A stretch of DNA of 13,968 bases, from the NCBI GenBank assembly GCA_028877045.1, contig JAGWPQ010000094.1, positions 1 to 13,968 on the forward strand. Direction: 5' to 3'. The translations under genes were made by a program, and so were the position numbers. The notes under the pieces are model-generated. The model made no database searches. It saw only the letters and a program-made list of their open reading frames with translations, and was not told the origin of the DNA. The DNA is from Bacteroidota bacterium. Its GTDB lineage: Bacteria > Bacteroidota > Bacteroidia > Chitinophagales > Chitinophagaceae. Positions 1 through 6,832 of the stretch are shown here, piece by piece. Position 1 is the stretch's first letter. Each line of letters starts with the position of its first letter.

Positions 1-972
1 ATCTGTTTTCAATTCAGAATATCTTGATGCAATAAAAAATAATGGAATGTATGCAGGGCCGCTCCAATGCGGCAATGTCGGATTAAAAGCCGAAATGGTC
101 CAGAACAACAATATCATTGGCACACTCATGCACAATAACCAGATATTGGTGATTGATGAAAAAATGTTTTTATTGCGAATCAAATAAATGATAGAGATGA
201 TAATTAAAATGAAAATGATCGGATTTTGATACGCAAACTCTCCAAGTATTTCACGAATCAATGAATCAATCTCTATCTGATGATGTGTTACTCTTCCCGA
301 ATGAAATTTATAAGTAATAAAATTGTTCTGAATATTCCAGAATAAAATGGGCAATACACAAATCGCTGAAACAATTATTGCAACATACAATCGCCAGTTC
401 GATAACCATTTTATTTTTTTGATGAGAATAAATAATCCAAATCCAACCCACAAATACAAACCATGTACTTTACTTAACGCTGCCAGTCCGATCATCAATC
501 CCAGCATCAACCATATCCATGTTTTTTTATCTTCTTCATTAAATAAAATGCGGCTCATTAAGTACAGAGAAGCTGTCCAGAAGGGCATTTGCGGCGAATC
601 CGGCAAAATAAATAATCCGGCAATGATTCCTGTATAAACCGAAAAATTATAGATCAATGCAGCATACCAGCCTGTTTTTTCGGTGCTGATCATTTTTCCC
701 GTTTCAAAAATAAAATAAGTTGAAACAGCACAACCAATGATGGCGCCCAAGCGCATCGAAACTTCATTCAGCCAAAATAAATTAATGGTAGTGATCCTGA
801 TCAACCAGCCAATCATTCCGGGATGATCGAAATGATTCCAATCGGGTTGCAAAGCATAGGTATAATAATACACTTCATCATTTCCCAATTCAATCAATCC
901 TGCAATGATTAATTTAAACAAAGCTGTAAAAAGCAGAAGGTAAAATAAACGTTGTCTGTAATTCACTTTCAT
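1..972 (-). CDS. GT-C fold membrane glycosyltransferase (ArnT/PMT-like), 3' end cut by window edge
   Basis: An open frame of 324 codons runs from ATG at 972 to the left edge with no stop, so the C-terminus is missing. The translation is very hydrophobic with many membrane segments. The first luminal/periplasmic loop has the acidic GNDEVYYY motif (residues 30-37) followed by WNHFDHPGM (45-53), typical of the PMT_2/ArnT-like glycosyltransferase 39 group, where the acidic residue takes part in catalysis with a polyprenyl-phosphate sugar donor. PDSP (124-127), SK (167-168) and a late PHWSGPAY motif also match that family. It probably moves a sugar from a lipid carrier onto a periplasmic acceptor; the acceptor cannot be told. 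An in-frame ATG at 987 (and GTG at 990) would add five or six residues; no ribosome-binding site decides between them. It starts about 30-45 nt after aroQ and may be co-transcribed with it. Confidence 0.8.
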   Translation of the reverse strand, partial: MKVNYRQRLFYLLLFTALFKLIIAGLIELGNDEVYYYTYALQPDWNHFDHPGMIGWLIRITTINLFWLNEVSMRLGAIIGCAVSTYFIFETGKMISTEKTGWYAALIYNFSVYTGIIAGLFILPDSPQMPFWTASLYLMSRILFNEEDKKTWIWLMLGLMIGLAALSKVHGLYLWVGFGLFILIKKIKWLSNWRLYVAIIVSAICVLPILFWNIQNNFITYKFHSGRVTHHQIEIDSLIREILGEFAYQNPIIFILIIISIIYLIRNKNIFSSITNIWLLCMSVPMILLFWTISAFNPTLPHWSGPAYIPLFFIASRYSELKTD

Positions 973-1014
973 AACATCTGATTCCATCACAGAATAAAAC
1001 AAGTAAAGTATTTT

Positions 1015-1437
1015 TTATTTTCTTTCCAACAACCAACGCACCGCCAGTTCATATCCTTTTAAACCCAGACCAATGATACTTCCTGCAGCTTTTGCAGAAA
1101 CATGAGATATTTTTCTGAAATCTTCTCTTGCATGAACATTCGAAATATGCACTTCAACAACAGGCGTTTTTATTGCAGCAATGGCATCACCAATGGCAAC
1201 CGAAGTATGCGTGTAACCACCCGGATTTAAAACAATGCCATCAAACTCAAAACCTGCACGTTGCAATTCGTTGATCAATTCGCCTTCCACATTACTTTGA
1301 AAATAAGTTAAGGTTATGGCAGGAAATAAATTTTGCAGCTGCTTAAAATATTCATCAAACGATAAATTACCGTACACATCCGGCTCACGTTTACCGAGCA
1401 AATTCAAATTAGGTCCGTTGATGATGGCGATTTTCAT
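1015..1437 (-). CDS. aroQ: 3-dehydroquinate dehydratase, type II
   Basis: This 140-residue protein dehydrates 3-dehydroquinate to 3-dehydroshikimate, the third step of the shikimate pathway, in the cytoplasm; the type II enzyme is normally a dodecamer. The full family pattern is present: GPNLNLLG (8-15), REPDVYG with the catalytic tyrosine at 22, SNVEGELI (48-55), NPGGYTHTS (71-79) for substrate binding, and EVHISNVHARE (95-105) with the general-acid histidine at 97, then R108. Length is normal for the family (about 140-150). The start at 1437 gives the conserved MKIAIINGPN opening. Downstream on the same strand, about 30-45 nt away, is the membrane glycosyltransferase gene. A terminator separates it from carA upstream, so it should have its own promoter in 1438-1640, but I could not identify a convincing one. 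Confidence 0.97.
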   Translation of the reverse strand: MKIAIINGPNLNLLGKREPDVYGNLSFDEYFKQLQNLFPAITLTYFQSNVEGELINELQRAGFEFDGIVLNPGGYTHTSVAIGDAIAAIKTPVVEVHISNVHAREDFRKISHVSAKAAGSIIGLGLKGYELAVRWLLERK

Positions 1438-1502
1438 AACACGAATTACATGATTTTTTATGAATGATGAAGATAAGATTTTTATTACTGTATTTTTAAT
1501 GA

Positions 1503-1594
1503 TACCGGCAGTTGTTTTTCATGGCATCGCCTGTTGCCACGCTCGGTTCAAAGTTCCTCTTTCATGGCAGCAATGCGTGGCAGCTTGTACTGAG
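1503..1594. repeat. Diverged copy of the intergenic palindromic repeat (left-half type)
   Basis: This part of the 273-bp gap between aroQ and carA resembles the left arm of the element at 10530-10736. Shared words in the same order are TTTCATgGCATCG, CTGTTGCC and CTTGTACTGA, with scattered mismatches between them. Between the last two words lies an 8-bp stem, TGCCACGC (1535-1542) with GCGTGGCA (1575-1582), whereas the copy near 10580 has a different stem at the same place. No open frame of note lies here. The boundaries are approximate, since the ends fade into AT-rich sequence. Confidence 0.6.
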
Positions 1595-1643
1595 CTTGGC
1601 GAAGTATCACAATCCTTTCATCGTTCGGTTATAAATTGAGCAA

Positions 1644-1680
1644 AAAAATATCCGAAGTTAAGATAACTTCGGATATTTTT
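1644..1680 (-). terminator. Intrinsic terminator behind carA
   Basis: A perfect 17-bp inverted repeat (1644-1660 with 1664-1680) has a 3-nt loop. On the minus strand the stem core is TATCCGAAGTTA and it ends in a run of seven T. It lies about 30 nt after the carA stop, so it ends carA transcription. The plus side also carries a T run, so it could work in both directions, but no plus-strand gene ends here. Confidence 0.9.
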
Positions 1681-1710
1681 ATTTCGCAATAATTAATTAT
1701 TCAATCAAAA

Positions 1711-2808
1711 TTAATTTTTCATCATCTTCACAAAATCATCAAATAAATATCTGCTGTCGTGCGGTCCCGGTGTGGCTTCCGGATGATATTGCACACTGAA
1801 TGCATTCTTATCTTTTAAACGAATTCCTTCAATACTTTCATCATTCAAATTAACATGTGTTATTTCAACATTTGCATGTTTGCGCACTGCATCAGGATCA
1901 ACACCAAAACCGTGATTCTGTGTTGTTATCTCACATAATCCGGTAATAATATTTTTAACAGGATGATTTAATCCTCTGTGTCCATGGTGCATTTTAAATG
2001 TTGGAATATCATTTGCCAATGCCAGCAACTGATGCCCTAAACAAATACCAAACAAAGGTTTATTTTCAGCTAAGATTCCTTTGATGGTTGTAATTGCAAA
2101 AGGCAATGCAGCAGGATCGCCGGGGCCATTGGAAAGAAAATATCCATCAGGATTAAATTCTTTTAACCGGCTCAGCGATGTATTGGCCGGATGCACTCTA
2201 ACATGCGCACCACGTTCAACCAAACAATTCAAAATATTTTTCTTGATGCCAAAATCCAGCACCGCAACTTTTAAAGTTGAATTAGGATCACCCAATTCAT
2301 ATTCTTCTGTTGTGCTTACACCACTTGCTAAATCGAGTCCGTCCATATCCGGACATTTTGCCAACTCAGATTTTAATTTTTCAATATCAGTAATTTCGGA
2401 TGAAATGATGCAATTCATGGCACCTTTTGTACGCACATGTGTTACCAAAGCCCTGGTATCAACATCTTCAATAGCAACAATATTATTTGCGATCAAATAC
2501 TCATTCAAAGAACCTTTCGCCTGAAAGCGGCTGAATTGTTCTTCCAAATTTCTTGCGATCAAGCCACGGATTTTTACAGTATCGCTTTCTACATCTGCAT
2601 CTTTCACACCATAGTTACCGATATGAACACTATTCATGATCAATATCTGTCCGGTATAACTTGGATCAGTAAATACTTCCTGATAGCCTGTCATGCCTGT
2701 ATTAAAACATAATTCTCCTGTAGTGGTACCGATCTTTCCAAAAGCCTGTCCGTAAAAAACATGACCGTCTGCTAACAATAAAATTGCGGGTTGTGTTGTA
2801 TGCGTCAT
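1711..2808 (-). CDS. carA: Carbamoyl-phosphate synthase, small (glutaminase) subunit
   Basis: The 365-residue protein is the amidotransferase subunit that hydrolyses glutamine and passes ammonia to CarB for carbamoyl phosphate, used in pyrimidine and arginine synthesis. The N-terminal CPSase small-subunit domain (about 1-150) has GELCFNTGMTGYQE (31-44) and NSVHIGNYG (59-67). The C-terminal class I glutaminase domain (about 178-362) has SNGPGDP (226-232), the nucleophile elbow GICLGHQ with Cys256, and YHPEATPGP with His342 and Glu344 completing the triad. Length is that of a complete CarA. No carB is next to it within the window, so the partner subunit must be encoded elsewhere. The gene follows the alpha-operon terminator and appears to have its own promoter at 2835-2842; a strong terminator lies behind it. 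Confidence 0.97.
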   Translation of the reverse strand: MTHTTQPAILLLADGHVFYGQAFGKIGTTTGELCFNTGMTGYQEVFTDPSYTGQILIMNSVHIGNYGVKDADVESDTVKIRGLIARNLEEQFSRFQAKGSLNEYLIANNIVAIEDVDTRALVTHVRTKGAMNCIISSEITDIEKLKSELAKCPDMDGLDLASGVSTTEEYELGDPNSTLKVAVLDFGIKKNILNCLVERGAHVRVHPANTSLSRLKEFNPDGYFLSNGPGDPAALPFAITTIKGILAENKPLFGICLGHQLLALANDIPTFKMHHGHRGLNHPVKNIITGLCEITTQNHGFGVDPDAVRKHANVEITHVNLNDESIEGIRLKDKNAFSVQYHPEATPGPHDSRYLFDDFVKMMKN

Positions 2809-2834
2809 TATTGATTATTCTTTTTATTTTGCTG

Positions 2835-2842
2835 CAAAGTAA
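2835..2842 (-). promoter_or_regulatory. Possible carA -7 element
   Basis: The minus strand reads TTACTTTG here, one mismatch from the Bacteroidota -7 consensus TAnnTTTG, followed by CAGC as at the infA box. It is about 26 nt before the carA ATG and directly follows the T run of the rplQ terminator. No clear TTTG is seen at the expected -33 spacing, where the terminator stem lies. Confidence 0.4.
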
Positions 2843-2871
2843 AAAAGGCAAGACCAATAAGTCTTGCCTTT
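2841..2871 (-). terminator. Intrinsic terminator of the alpha operon, behind rplQ
   Basis: An 11-bp perfect stem, AAAGGCAAGAC (2844-2854) with GTCTTGCCTTT (2861-2871), has a 6-nt loop. On the minus strand it is followed by a run of at least six T. It lies about 26 nt after the rplQ stop and separates the ribosomal operon from carA. Confidence 0.9.
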
Positions 2872-2897
2872 GTATAATAAACTTTTCAACATTTAAT

Positions 2898-3413
2898 TTA
2901 TTCTGCTGTTTTTTCTTCGGTTGATGGTGTAATTTCTTCAACTTTTGCTTCTTCAACAGTGTCGGCAACTTTCTTGGCGCGACCGCGGCGAGTTTTTTTA
3001 GCAGGTTCAGCAGATGTTGCTGCAGTCTTGCCATAAATTTCATTGAAGTCAACCAATTCGATCATTGCTTTTTCACCGTTATCACCGGGGCGAATGCCTA
3101 ACTTAATAATTCTTGTATATCCACCGGGGCGAGAAGCGATCTTTGGTCCAACCACAGTAAACAATTCTTTTGTTGCTTCTTTATCCTGCAAATGGCTGAA
3201 GATAATTCTGTGCTGATGACTGATCTGTTCTTTAGTTTCGCCTTTCTTGGTTTTAGTCAATAAAGGTTCAACATAAGTGCGCAAAGCTTTTGCTTTTGCC
3301 AATGTTGTAACGATTCTTTTGTGAACGATCAATTGACTGGCTAAGTTGCTCAGTAACGCTTCTCTGTGGGCTTTCTTACGGCCCAGGTTGTTGATTTTGT
3401 CTCCGTGACGCAT
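2898..3413 (-). CDS. rplQ: 50S ribosomal protein L17 with C-terminal tail
   Basis: L17 binds 23S rRNA near the tunnel exit in the large subunit. The first 127 or so residues form the L17 domain, recognisable from MRHGDKINNLGRKKAHREAL (1-20), LIVHKRIVTTLAKAK (28-42) and the GGYTRIIKLGIRPGD stretch (97-111). The protein continues to residue 171, a tail of about 44 residues: first basic (KKTRRGRAKK, 139-148), then acidic and Glu-rich. Such tails are common in Bacteroidota L17 but absent from the 127-residue E. coli protein. It is the last gene of the alpha operon, 86 nt after rpoA. Confidence 0.97.
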   Translation of the reverse strand: MRHGDKINNLGRKKAHREALLSNLASQLIVHKRIVTTLAKAKALRTYVEPLLTKTKKGETKEQISHQHRIIFSHLQDKEATKELFTVVGPKIASRPGGYTRIIKLGIRPGDNGEKAMIELVDFNEIYGKTAATSAEPAKKTRRGRAKKVADTVEEAKVEEITPSTEEKTAE

Positions 3414-3427
3414 GACTTTTAATTTTA

Positions 3428-3458
3428 AAACTTATACCGTGTCAGGAATTATAAGTTT
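3428..3458. repeat. 9-bp inverted repeat between rpoA and rplQ
   Basis: AAACTTATA (3428-3436) and TATAAGTTT (3450-3458) are perfectly complementary around a 13-nt loop. The repeat is in the 86-nt spacer, ending about 15 nt before the rplQ ATG in the transcribed direction. There is no T run, so it is not a standard terminator; an RNA processing or translation-control hairpin is possible, but the AT-rich stem may be chance. Confidence 0.35.
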
Positions 3459-3499
3459 GTTATACAATACCACATCGTTATCCCTTTTGGGTGATGGGT

Positions 3500-4501
3500 T
3501 TAATTATCTAAATTATCTAATCCTAATTTTTGCAAATCCATTCCAAAACTTAATCCTCTTTCAGTTAAAACCTGTTCGATTTCTGAAAGTGATTTCTGTC
3601 CGAAGTTTCTGAACTTCATCAGATCTTCTTGTTCGTATTGAACCAATTCGCTCAAACTATTGATCTTAGCGGCTTTCAGGCAATTGAATGCACGAACCGA
3701 AAGATCTAGATCTTCCAATGGTGTTTTCAATACTTTGCGTAATTGCAATATTTGTTCATCAACAACATCTTCTTTCTTATCTTCTTTATTATCGAAAGTG
3801 ATGTTTTCGTCGGTGATGATCATCAAATGCTGGATCAAAATACGTGAAGCTTGTTTAACAGCATCTTCAGGATGAATAGTACCATCAGTTGCAACTTCAA
3901 GAACTAATTTTTCGTAGTCAGTTCTTTGTTCTACACGATAGTTTTCAATTGAATATTTTACATTCTTGATCGGTGTATGAATTGAATCGATTGAAATAAA
4001 TCCAAACGGCGCTTCTTTCAATTTATTTTCTTCTGCAGGAACATAACCACGGCCTTTAGAAATGGTTAATTCGATTTCGAATTTTGCAGAAGGATCTAAA
4101 GTACAGATCACTAATTCAGGATTCATTACCTGAAAACTTTGAGAAGCTTCAGTGATCTGACCTGCATTAAATTCTGTACGTCCTTTTACAGATAACACAA
4201 CTTTTTCGCTGGTCACATCATGTTCAACATGTTTCTTAAAACGAACTTGTTTCAGATTAAGAATGATTTCAGTAACATCTTCTGTGATGCCTTTGATTGT
4301 TGCAAACTCATGATCAACACCTTCAATCTTAATGCCTGTAATAGCATATCCTTCTAAACTATTCAACAATACTCTGCGTAAAGCATTACCGATTGTTAAA
4401 CCGTAACCCGGTTCAAGCGGACGGAATTCAAATAATCCTTCAAAATCTGTTGCTTTCTGTAAAACGATTTTGTCTGGTTTCTGAAAGTTTAATATGGCCA
4501 T
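3500..4501 (-). CDS. rpoA: DNA-directed RNA polymerase alpha subunit
   Basis: The 333-residue alpha subunit dimerises to start RNA polymerase assembly and touches promoter DNA and activators through its C-terminal domain. The N-terminal domain (about 1-230) has [19 protein letters not shown] (28-46), the dimerisation signature, and [11 protein letters not shown] (150-160). An acidic/lysine-rich linker (about 236-250) leads to the C-terminal domain with [19 protein letters not shown] (262-280), whose arginine (about 270) corresponds to the UP-element-binding Arg265 of E. coli, and [14 protein letters not shown] (299-312). Length is normal. It lies between rpsD and rplQ, the usual alpha-operon order. 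The rpsD-rpoA spacer of 137 nt is longer than usual and holds a repeat. Confidence 0.98.
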   Translation of the reverse strand: MAILNFQKPDKIVLQKATDFEGLFEFRPLEPGYGLTIGNALRRVLLNSLEGYAITGIKIEGVDHEFATIKGITEDVTEIILNLKQVRFKKHVEHDVTSEKVVLSVKGRTEFNAGQITEASQSFQVMNPELVICTLDPSAKFEIELTISKGRGYVPAEENKLKEAPFGFISIDSIHTPIKNVKYSIENYRVEQRTDYEKLVLEVATDGTIHPEDAVKQASRILIQHLMIITDENITFDNKEDKKEDVVDEQILQLRKVLKTPLEDLDLSVRAFNCLKAAKINSLSELVQYEQEDLMKFRNFGQKSLSEIEQVLTERGLSFGMDLQKLGLDNLDN

Positions 4502-4567
4502 ATTAAAACTTGGTTTTTATTTTTAATCTCCAAACCCACATGAGGTTTAAAGTAAATTTATTTTTAT

Positions 4568-4620
4568 GATACCAACTGCTGTGCAGCTATTTTGCTTCTG
4601 TTGCGTCGCACTCTTCAACT
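4568..4620. repeat. Diverged copy of the intergenic repeat inside the rpsD-rpoA spacer
   Basis: The plus strand has TTTGCTTcTGTTGCGTCGCAC followed by CTCTTcAAC. It shares the exact 13-mer TGTTGCGTCGCAC (4599-4611) with the reverse complement of the right arm at 10686-10698, plus the flanking GCTT and CTT. The preceding ACCaaCtGCTGT is a weaker match to the arm's GCCGGCTGTTGT. It sits inside the transcribed spacer of the alpha operon. Ends are approximate. Confidence 0.5.
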
Positions 4621-4638
4621 GTAAGAATGCTATTCAGC

Positions 4639-5244
4639 TTATTTAGAGTACAACTCTACGATCAATTGTTCCTTGATATTTTCAGGAACACTTTCTCTTT
4701 CAGGGAAAGTAATGAAAGTACCTTTCTTCTCAGTTTCATTCCAATCCAACCAAGTGAATTTTGGATTCTTGCCACGAGTTTTACTTGTGATAGAAGAATT
4801 GTGTTCGCTCTTGGGTTTGTAAGCAATCACATCACCCGGTTTGCAAGAGTATGAAGGAACATTCATAGTTTCTCCGTTTACAGTAATATGTTTATGCGCA
4901 ACTAATTGTCTTGCTTCAGGGCGTGATGCAACTAAACCTAAACGATATATTGTGTTGTCCAAACGAGCTTCTAATAACTTAATTAAGTTTTCACCCGTAA
5001 CACCCTTTAAACGTGAAGCTTCTTCAAAAGTTTTGCGGAACTGGCGTTCCAATACACCGTAAGTATATTTTGCTTTTTGCTTTTCTTTCAACTGTACAGC
5101 ATACTCACCAAGAGTTTTACGTTTTTTTGCTGCACCATGTTGGCCCGGAGGGTTACTGTTTTTGTCTAACCATTTTCCATTGCCTAAAATAGGCTCACCG
5201 AATTTTCTTGAGATTTTGGTCTTTGGACCTGTGTAACGTGCCAT
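4639..5244 (-). CDS. rpsD: 30S ribosomal protein S4
   Basis: S4 is a primary 16S rRNA-binding protein and, in well-studied bacteria, the translational repressor of the alpha operon. The 201-residue protein starts MARYTGPKTKISRKFGEP, has the N-terminal S4 domain (about 1-90) and an S4 RNA-binding fold (about 91-155) with LLEARLDNTIYRLG (90-103) and SRPEARQLVAHKHITVNG (106-123). The C-terminus ELYSK matches the usual end of S4 in outline. The N-terminal region lacks the zinc-type cysteine cluster found in some S4 proteins, as is common for the C-minus form. It lies between rpsK and rpoA. Confidence 0.98.
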   Translation of the reverse strand: MARYTGPKTKISRKFGEPILGNGKWLDKNSNPPGQHGAAKKRKTLGEYAVQLKEKQKAKYTYGVLERQFRKTFEEASRLKGVTGENLIKLLEARLDNTIYRLGLVASRPEARQLVAHKHITVNGETMNVPSYSCKPGDVIAYKPKSEHNSSITSKTRGKNPKFTWLDWNETEKKGTFITFPERESVPENIKEQLIVELYSK

Positions 5245-5354
5245 AATTTTTTATAATTTGATTTTTTGGTGACGATGAATAATCATTAAAAATCTAAAAT
5301 CGATTATCCACCCTTTTATAAATAATGGAAGTTGACCATTGTCAAAATCCAAGG

Positions 5355-5765
5355 TTATACTCTTCTCTTTTTAGGAGGACGGCAACCATTGTGCGGTAAA
5401 GGGGTAACATCTTTAATGGAAGTTACTTCAATACCATTTTGAGAAATAGAACGGATAGCGCCTTCTCTTCCTGAACCGGGTCCTTTTACATAAACATCAA
5501 CACGTTTCAAACCTGCATCTACAGCCACTTTTGCGGCATCAGCAGCAGCCATTTGTGCAGCATATGGTGTGTTCTTTTTAGAACCTCTGAATCCCATTTT
5601 GCCTGCAGATGACCAACTGATAACCTGACCTTGTTTGTTTGTAAACGAAACGATAATGTTGTTGAAAGTAGCATTGATACGAACTTCGCCTGCCGCATCA
5701 ACTTTTACTACTCTTTTTTTAGCAGCGGTTTTTGCGCTGTTTTGTGCTTTTGCTGTTTTAGCCAT
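5355..5765 (-). CDS. rpsK: 30S ribosomal protein S11
   Basis: S11 sits on the platform of the small subunit near the mRNA exit and the Shine-Dalgarno helix. The 136-residue protein has an Ala/Lys-rich N-terminal tail, then the family core: [13 protein letters not shown] (30-42), [21 protein letters not shown] (51-71), [15 protein letters not shown] (91-105), and the terminal [18 protein letters not shown] (119-136). The ATG at 5765 is the natural start. It is separated from rpsM upstream by 130 nt containing two hairpins, unusually long for neighbouring alpha-operon genes. Confidence 0.98.
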   Translation of the reverse strand: MAKTAKAQNSAKTAAKKRVVKVDAAGEVRINATFNNIIVSFTNKQGQVISWSSAGKMGFRGSKKNTPYAAQMAAADAAKVAVDAGLKRVDVYVKGPGSGREGAIRSISQNGIEVTSIKDVTPLPHNGCRPPKKRRV

Positions 5766-5813
5766 AATTCTTTTTTGAGGTAATCTTTCTTTTAAAATAC
5801 TTGCTCCTCCTTC

Positions 5814-5827
5814 CCCGCTTCAGCGGG
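5814..5827. repeat. Short GC-rich hairpin upstream of rpsK
   Basis: CCCGCT (5814-5819) pairs with AGCGGG (5822-5827) around a 2-nt loop. In this AT-rich region six consecutive GC-rich pairs stand out. It lies about 50 nt before the rpsK start in the transcript, with no T run behind it, so it is not a terminator by itself. Confidence 0.5.
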
Positions 5828-5856
5828 ATTATCCGGCAGCTTTATAAAAAACCAAA

Positions 5857-5881
5857 AGCTCGTAGCAATCTGCTATGAGCT
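5857..5881 (-). repeat. Terminator-like hairpin between rpsM and rpsK
   Basis: AGCTCGTAGCA (5857-5867) faces TGCTATGAGCT (5871-5881) across a 3-nt loop, pairing at 10 of 11 positions (G-U on the plus strand, A-C mismatch on the minus strand). On the transcribed minus strand it is followed by TTTTGGTTTTTT, so it resembles a leaky terminator or attenuator inside the alpha operon about 15 nt after the rpsM stop. The words GCTATGAGCT and CTCGTAGC also occur in the centre of the element at 10530-10736, so it may be a fragment of that repeat. Confidence 0.45.
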
Positions 5882-5895
5882 CAGGGCTTAATTTT

Positions 5896-6276
5896 TTATT
5901 TCTTAGGTGCCTTCTTTTTACCGGCAACTGTTTTACGTTTCCCTTTTCTGGTACGACTGTTAGTTTTAGTACGCTGGCCACGAACAGGTAATCCTTTTCT
6001 GTGACGAAGACCACGGTAACAAGCGATATCCAATAAACGCTTAATACTCATTTGCACTTCGCTGCGCAATTGACCTTCCACTTTAAACTCACTTGAAATT
6101 ATATTACGGATAGCACCCTGCTCTTCATCATTCCACTCATTAACTTTTTTATCAAAGTCAACTCCAGCTTTGGTTAAAATATATTGAGCAGTTGAACGTC
6201 CAATACCATAAATATAGGTAAGACCAATTTCACCTCTTTTATTCTTTGGTAAGTCAATACCGGCAATACGAGCCAT
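5896..6276 (-). CDS. rpsM: 30S ribosomal protein S13
   Basis: S13 is in the head of the small subunit, contacting the P-site tRNA and, through bridges, the large subunit. The 126-residue protein begins [20 protein letters not shown], has the helix-hairpin-helix segment [14 protein letters not shown] (22-35), and the conserved [19 protein letters not shown] stretch (89-107) followed by a lysine-rich tail contacting rRNA. Start and length are normal. It lies 33 nt after rpmJ, the normal order. Confidence 0.98.
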   Translation of the reverse strand: MARIAGIDLPKNKRGEIGLTYIYGIGRSTAQYILTKAGVDFDKKVNEWNDEEQGAIRNIISSEFKVEGQLRSEVQMSIKRLLDIACYRGLRHRKGLPVRGQRTKTNSRTRKGKRKTVAGKKKAPKK

Positions 6277-6309
6277 ATTTAAATTTTAGTTTTTATTACA
6301 AATGTTTAA

Positions 6310-6426
6310 TTAACCCTGGCGTTGTTTAAAGCGAGGATTCTTCTTGTTAATTACATAAAGCTTTCCTTTTCTCTTCACAATCTTGCAATCCACACTACGC
6401 TTTTTAATAGCAGCTCTAACTTTCAT
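6310..6426 (-). CDS. rpmJ: 50S ribosomal protein L36 (short gene)
   Basis: A 38-codon frame starting at ATG 6426 and ending TAA 6310-6312 reads [20 protein letters not shown] and ends [12 protein letters not shown], a full-length L36. L36 is the smallest protein of the large subunit. Only one cysteine (14) of the usual Cys3His zinc ribbon is left; the other ligand positions are Ser11, Asn27 and Phe33, so this is the zinc-free form, as in many Bacteroidota. It lies 51 nt after infA and 33 nt before rpsM, exactly where L36 is expected. Confidence 0.96.
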   Translation of the reverse strand: MKVRAAIKKRSVDCKIVKRKGKLYVINKKNPRFKQRQG

Positions 6427-6477
6427 GAGTTTATTTTTTATCGCGTTTTGCTTTCGGCGTTATGCTTTAAGCGTAAT

Positions 6478-6696
6478 TTATTTGTATCTGAAAATAATTC
6501 TTCCCCTGCTCAAATCGTATGGACTCATCTCAACCCCCACTTTATCGCCTGGTAAAATCCGGATGTAGTGCATCCTCATTTTACCTGAGATGGTGGCCAA
6601 TATTTCGTGACCGTTTTCTAACTTAACTCTGAACATAGCGTTACTTAACGCTTCCAGAATAGTGCCATCTTGTTTAATCAGCGGTTGTTTAGACAT
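6478..6696 (-). CDS. infA: Translation initiation factor IF-1
   Basis: IF-1 binds the A site of the 30S subunit and supports IF-2 and IF-3 during initiation. The 72-residue protein is a single S1/OB-fold domain with [20 protein letters not shown] (10-29), [16 protein letters not shown] (38-53) and [15 protein letters not shown] (58-72), the standard family pattern and length. It is the first gene of this operon copy; secY and map, which often precede infA, are absent and uvrA lies upstream instead. A clear -7 box is 16 nt in front of its ATG. Confidence 0.98.
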   Translation of the reverse strand: MSKQPLIKQDGTILEALSNAMFRVKLENGHEILATISGKMRMHYIRILPGDKVGVEMSPYDLSRGRIIFRYK

Positions 6697-6712
6697 ACAA
6701 TTTTTGGGGCTG

Positions 6713-6720
6713 CAAAGATA
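6713..6720 (-). promoter_or_regulatory. Likely -7 element of the infA/alpha-operon promoter
   Basis: The minus strand reads TATCTTTG, a perfect match to the Bacteroidota -7 consensus TAnnTTTG, followed by CAGCCCC. It ends 16 nt before the infA ATG, implying a very short leader. The expected -33 TTTG is not clear; TTTCGG at about 6733-6738 and a T-rich stretch near 6741-6747 are the nearest candidates. Confidence 0.6.
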
Positions 6721-6832
6721 TTAGAATGCAACCGAAATATGAAAAATTAGTGAAAAAAAATATCGATTTTGTGGAAAATAACAGCCATCTCAATGCCAAC
6801 AAGGCTTTCGGATGTTTGAAAATACCCAAAAT

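Noticed and set aside
347..637. 96-residue plus-strand open frame
   Set aside because: It is antisense to the glycosyltransferase frame, which has clear family motifs.
1438..1502. TATCTTCA-like promoter box upstream of aroQ
   Set aside because: It has two mismatches to TAnnTTTG and nothing at -33.
2702..3052. 116-residue minus-strand frame rich in lysine
   Set aside because: It overlaps rplQ and the start of carA in another frame; the lysine-rich text is the frame-shifted L17 tail and it crosses a terminator.
5804..5810. GGAGGAG as a Shine-Dalgarno site for rpsK
   Set aside because: It is almost 40 nt before the ATG, too far to act as a ribosome-binding site, and the other starts in the window lack such sites.
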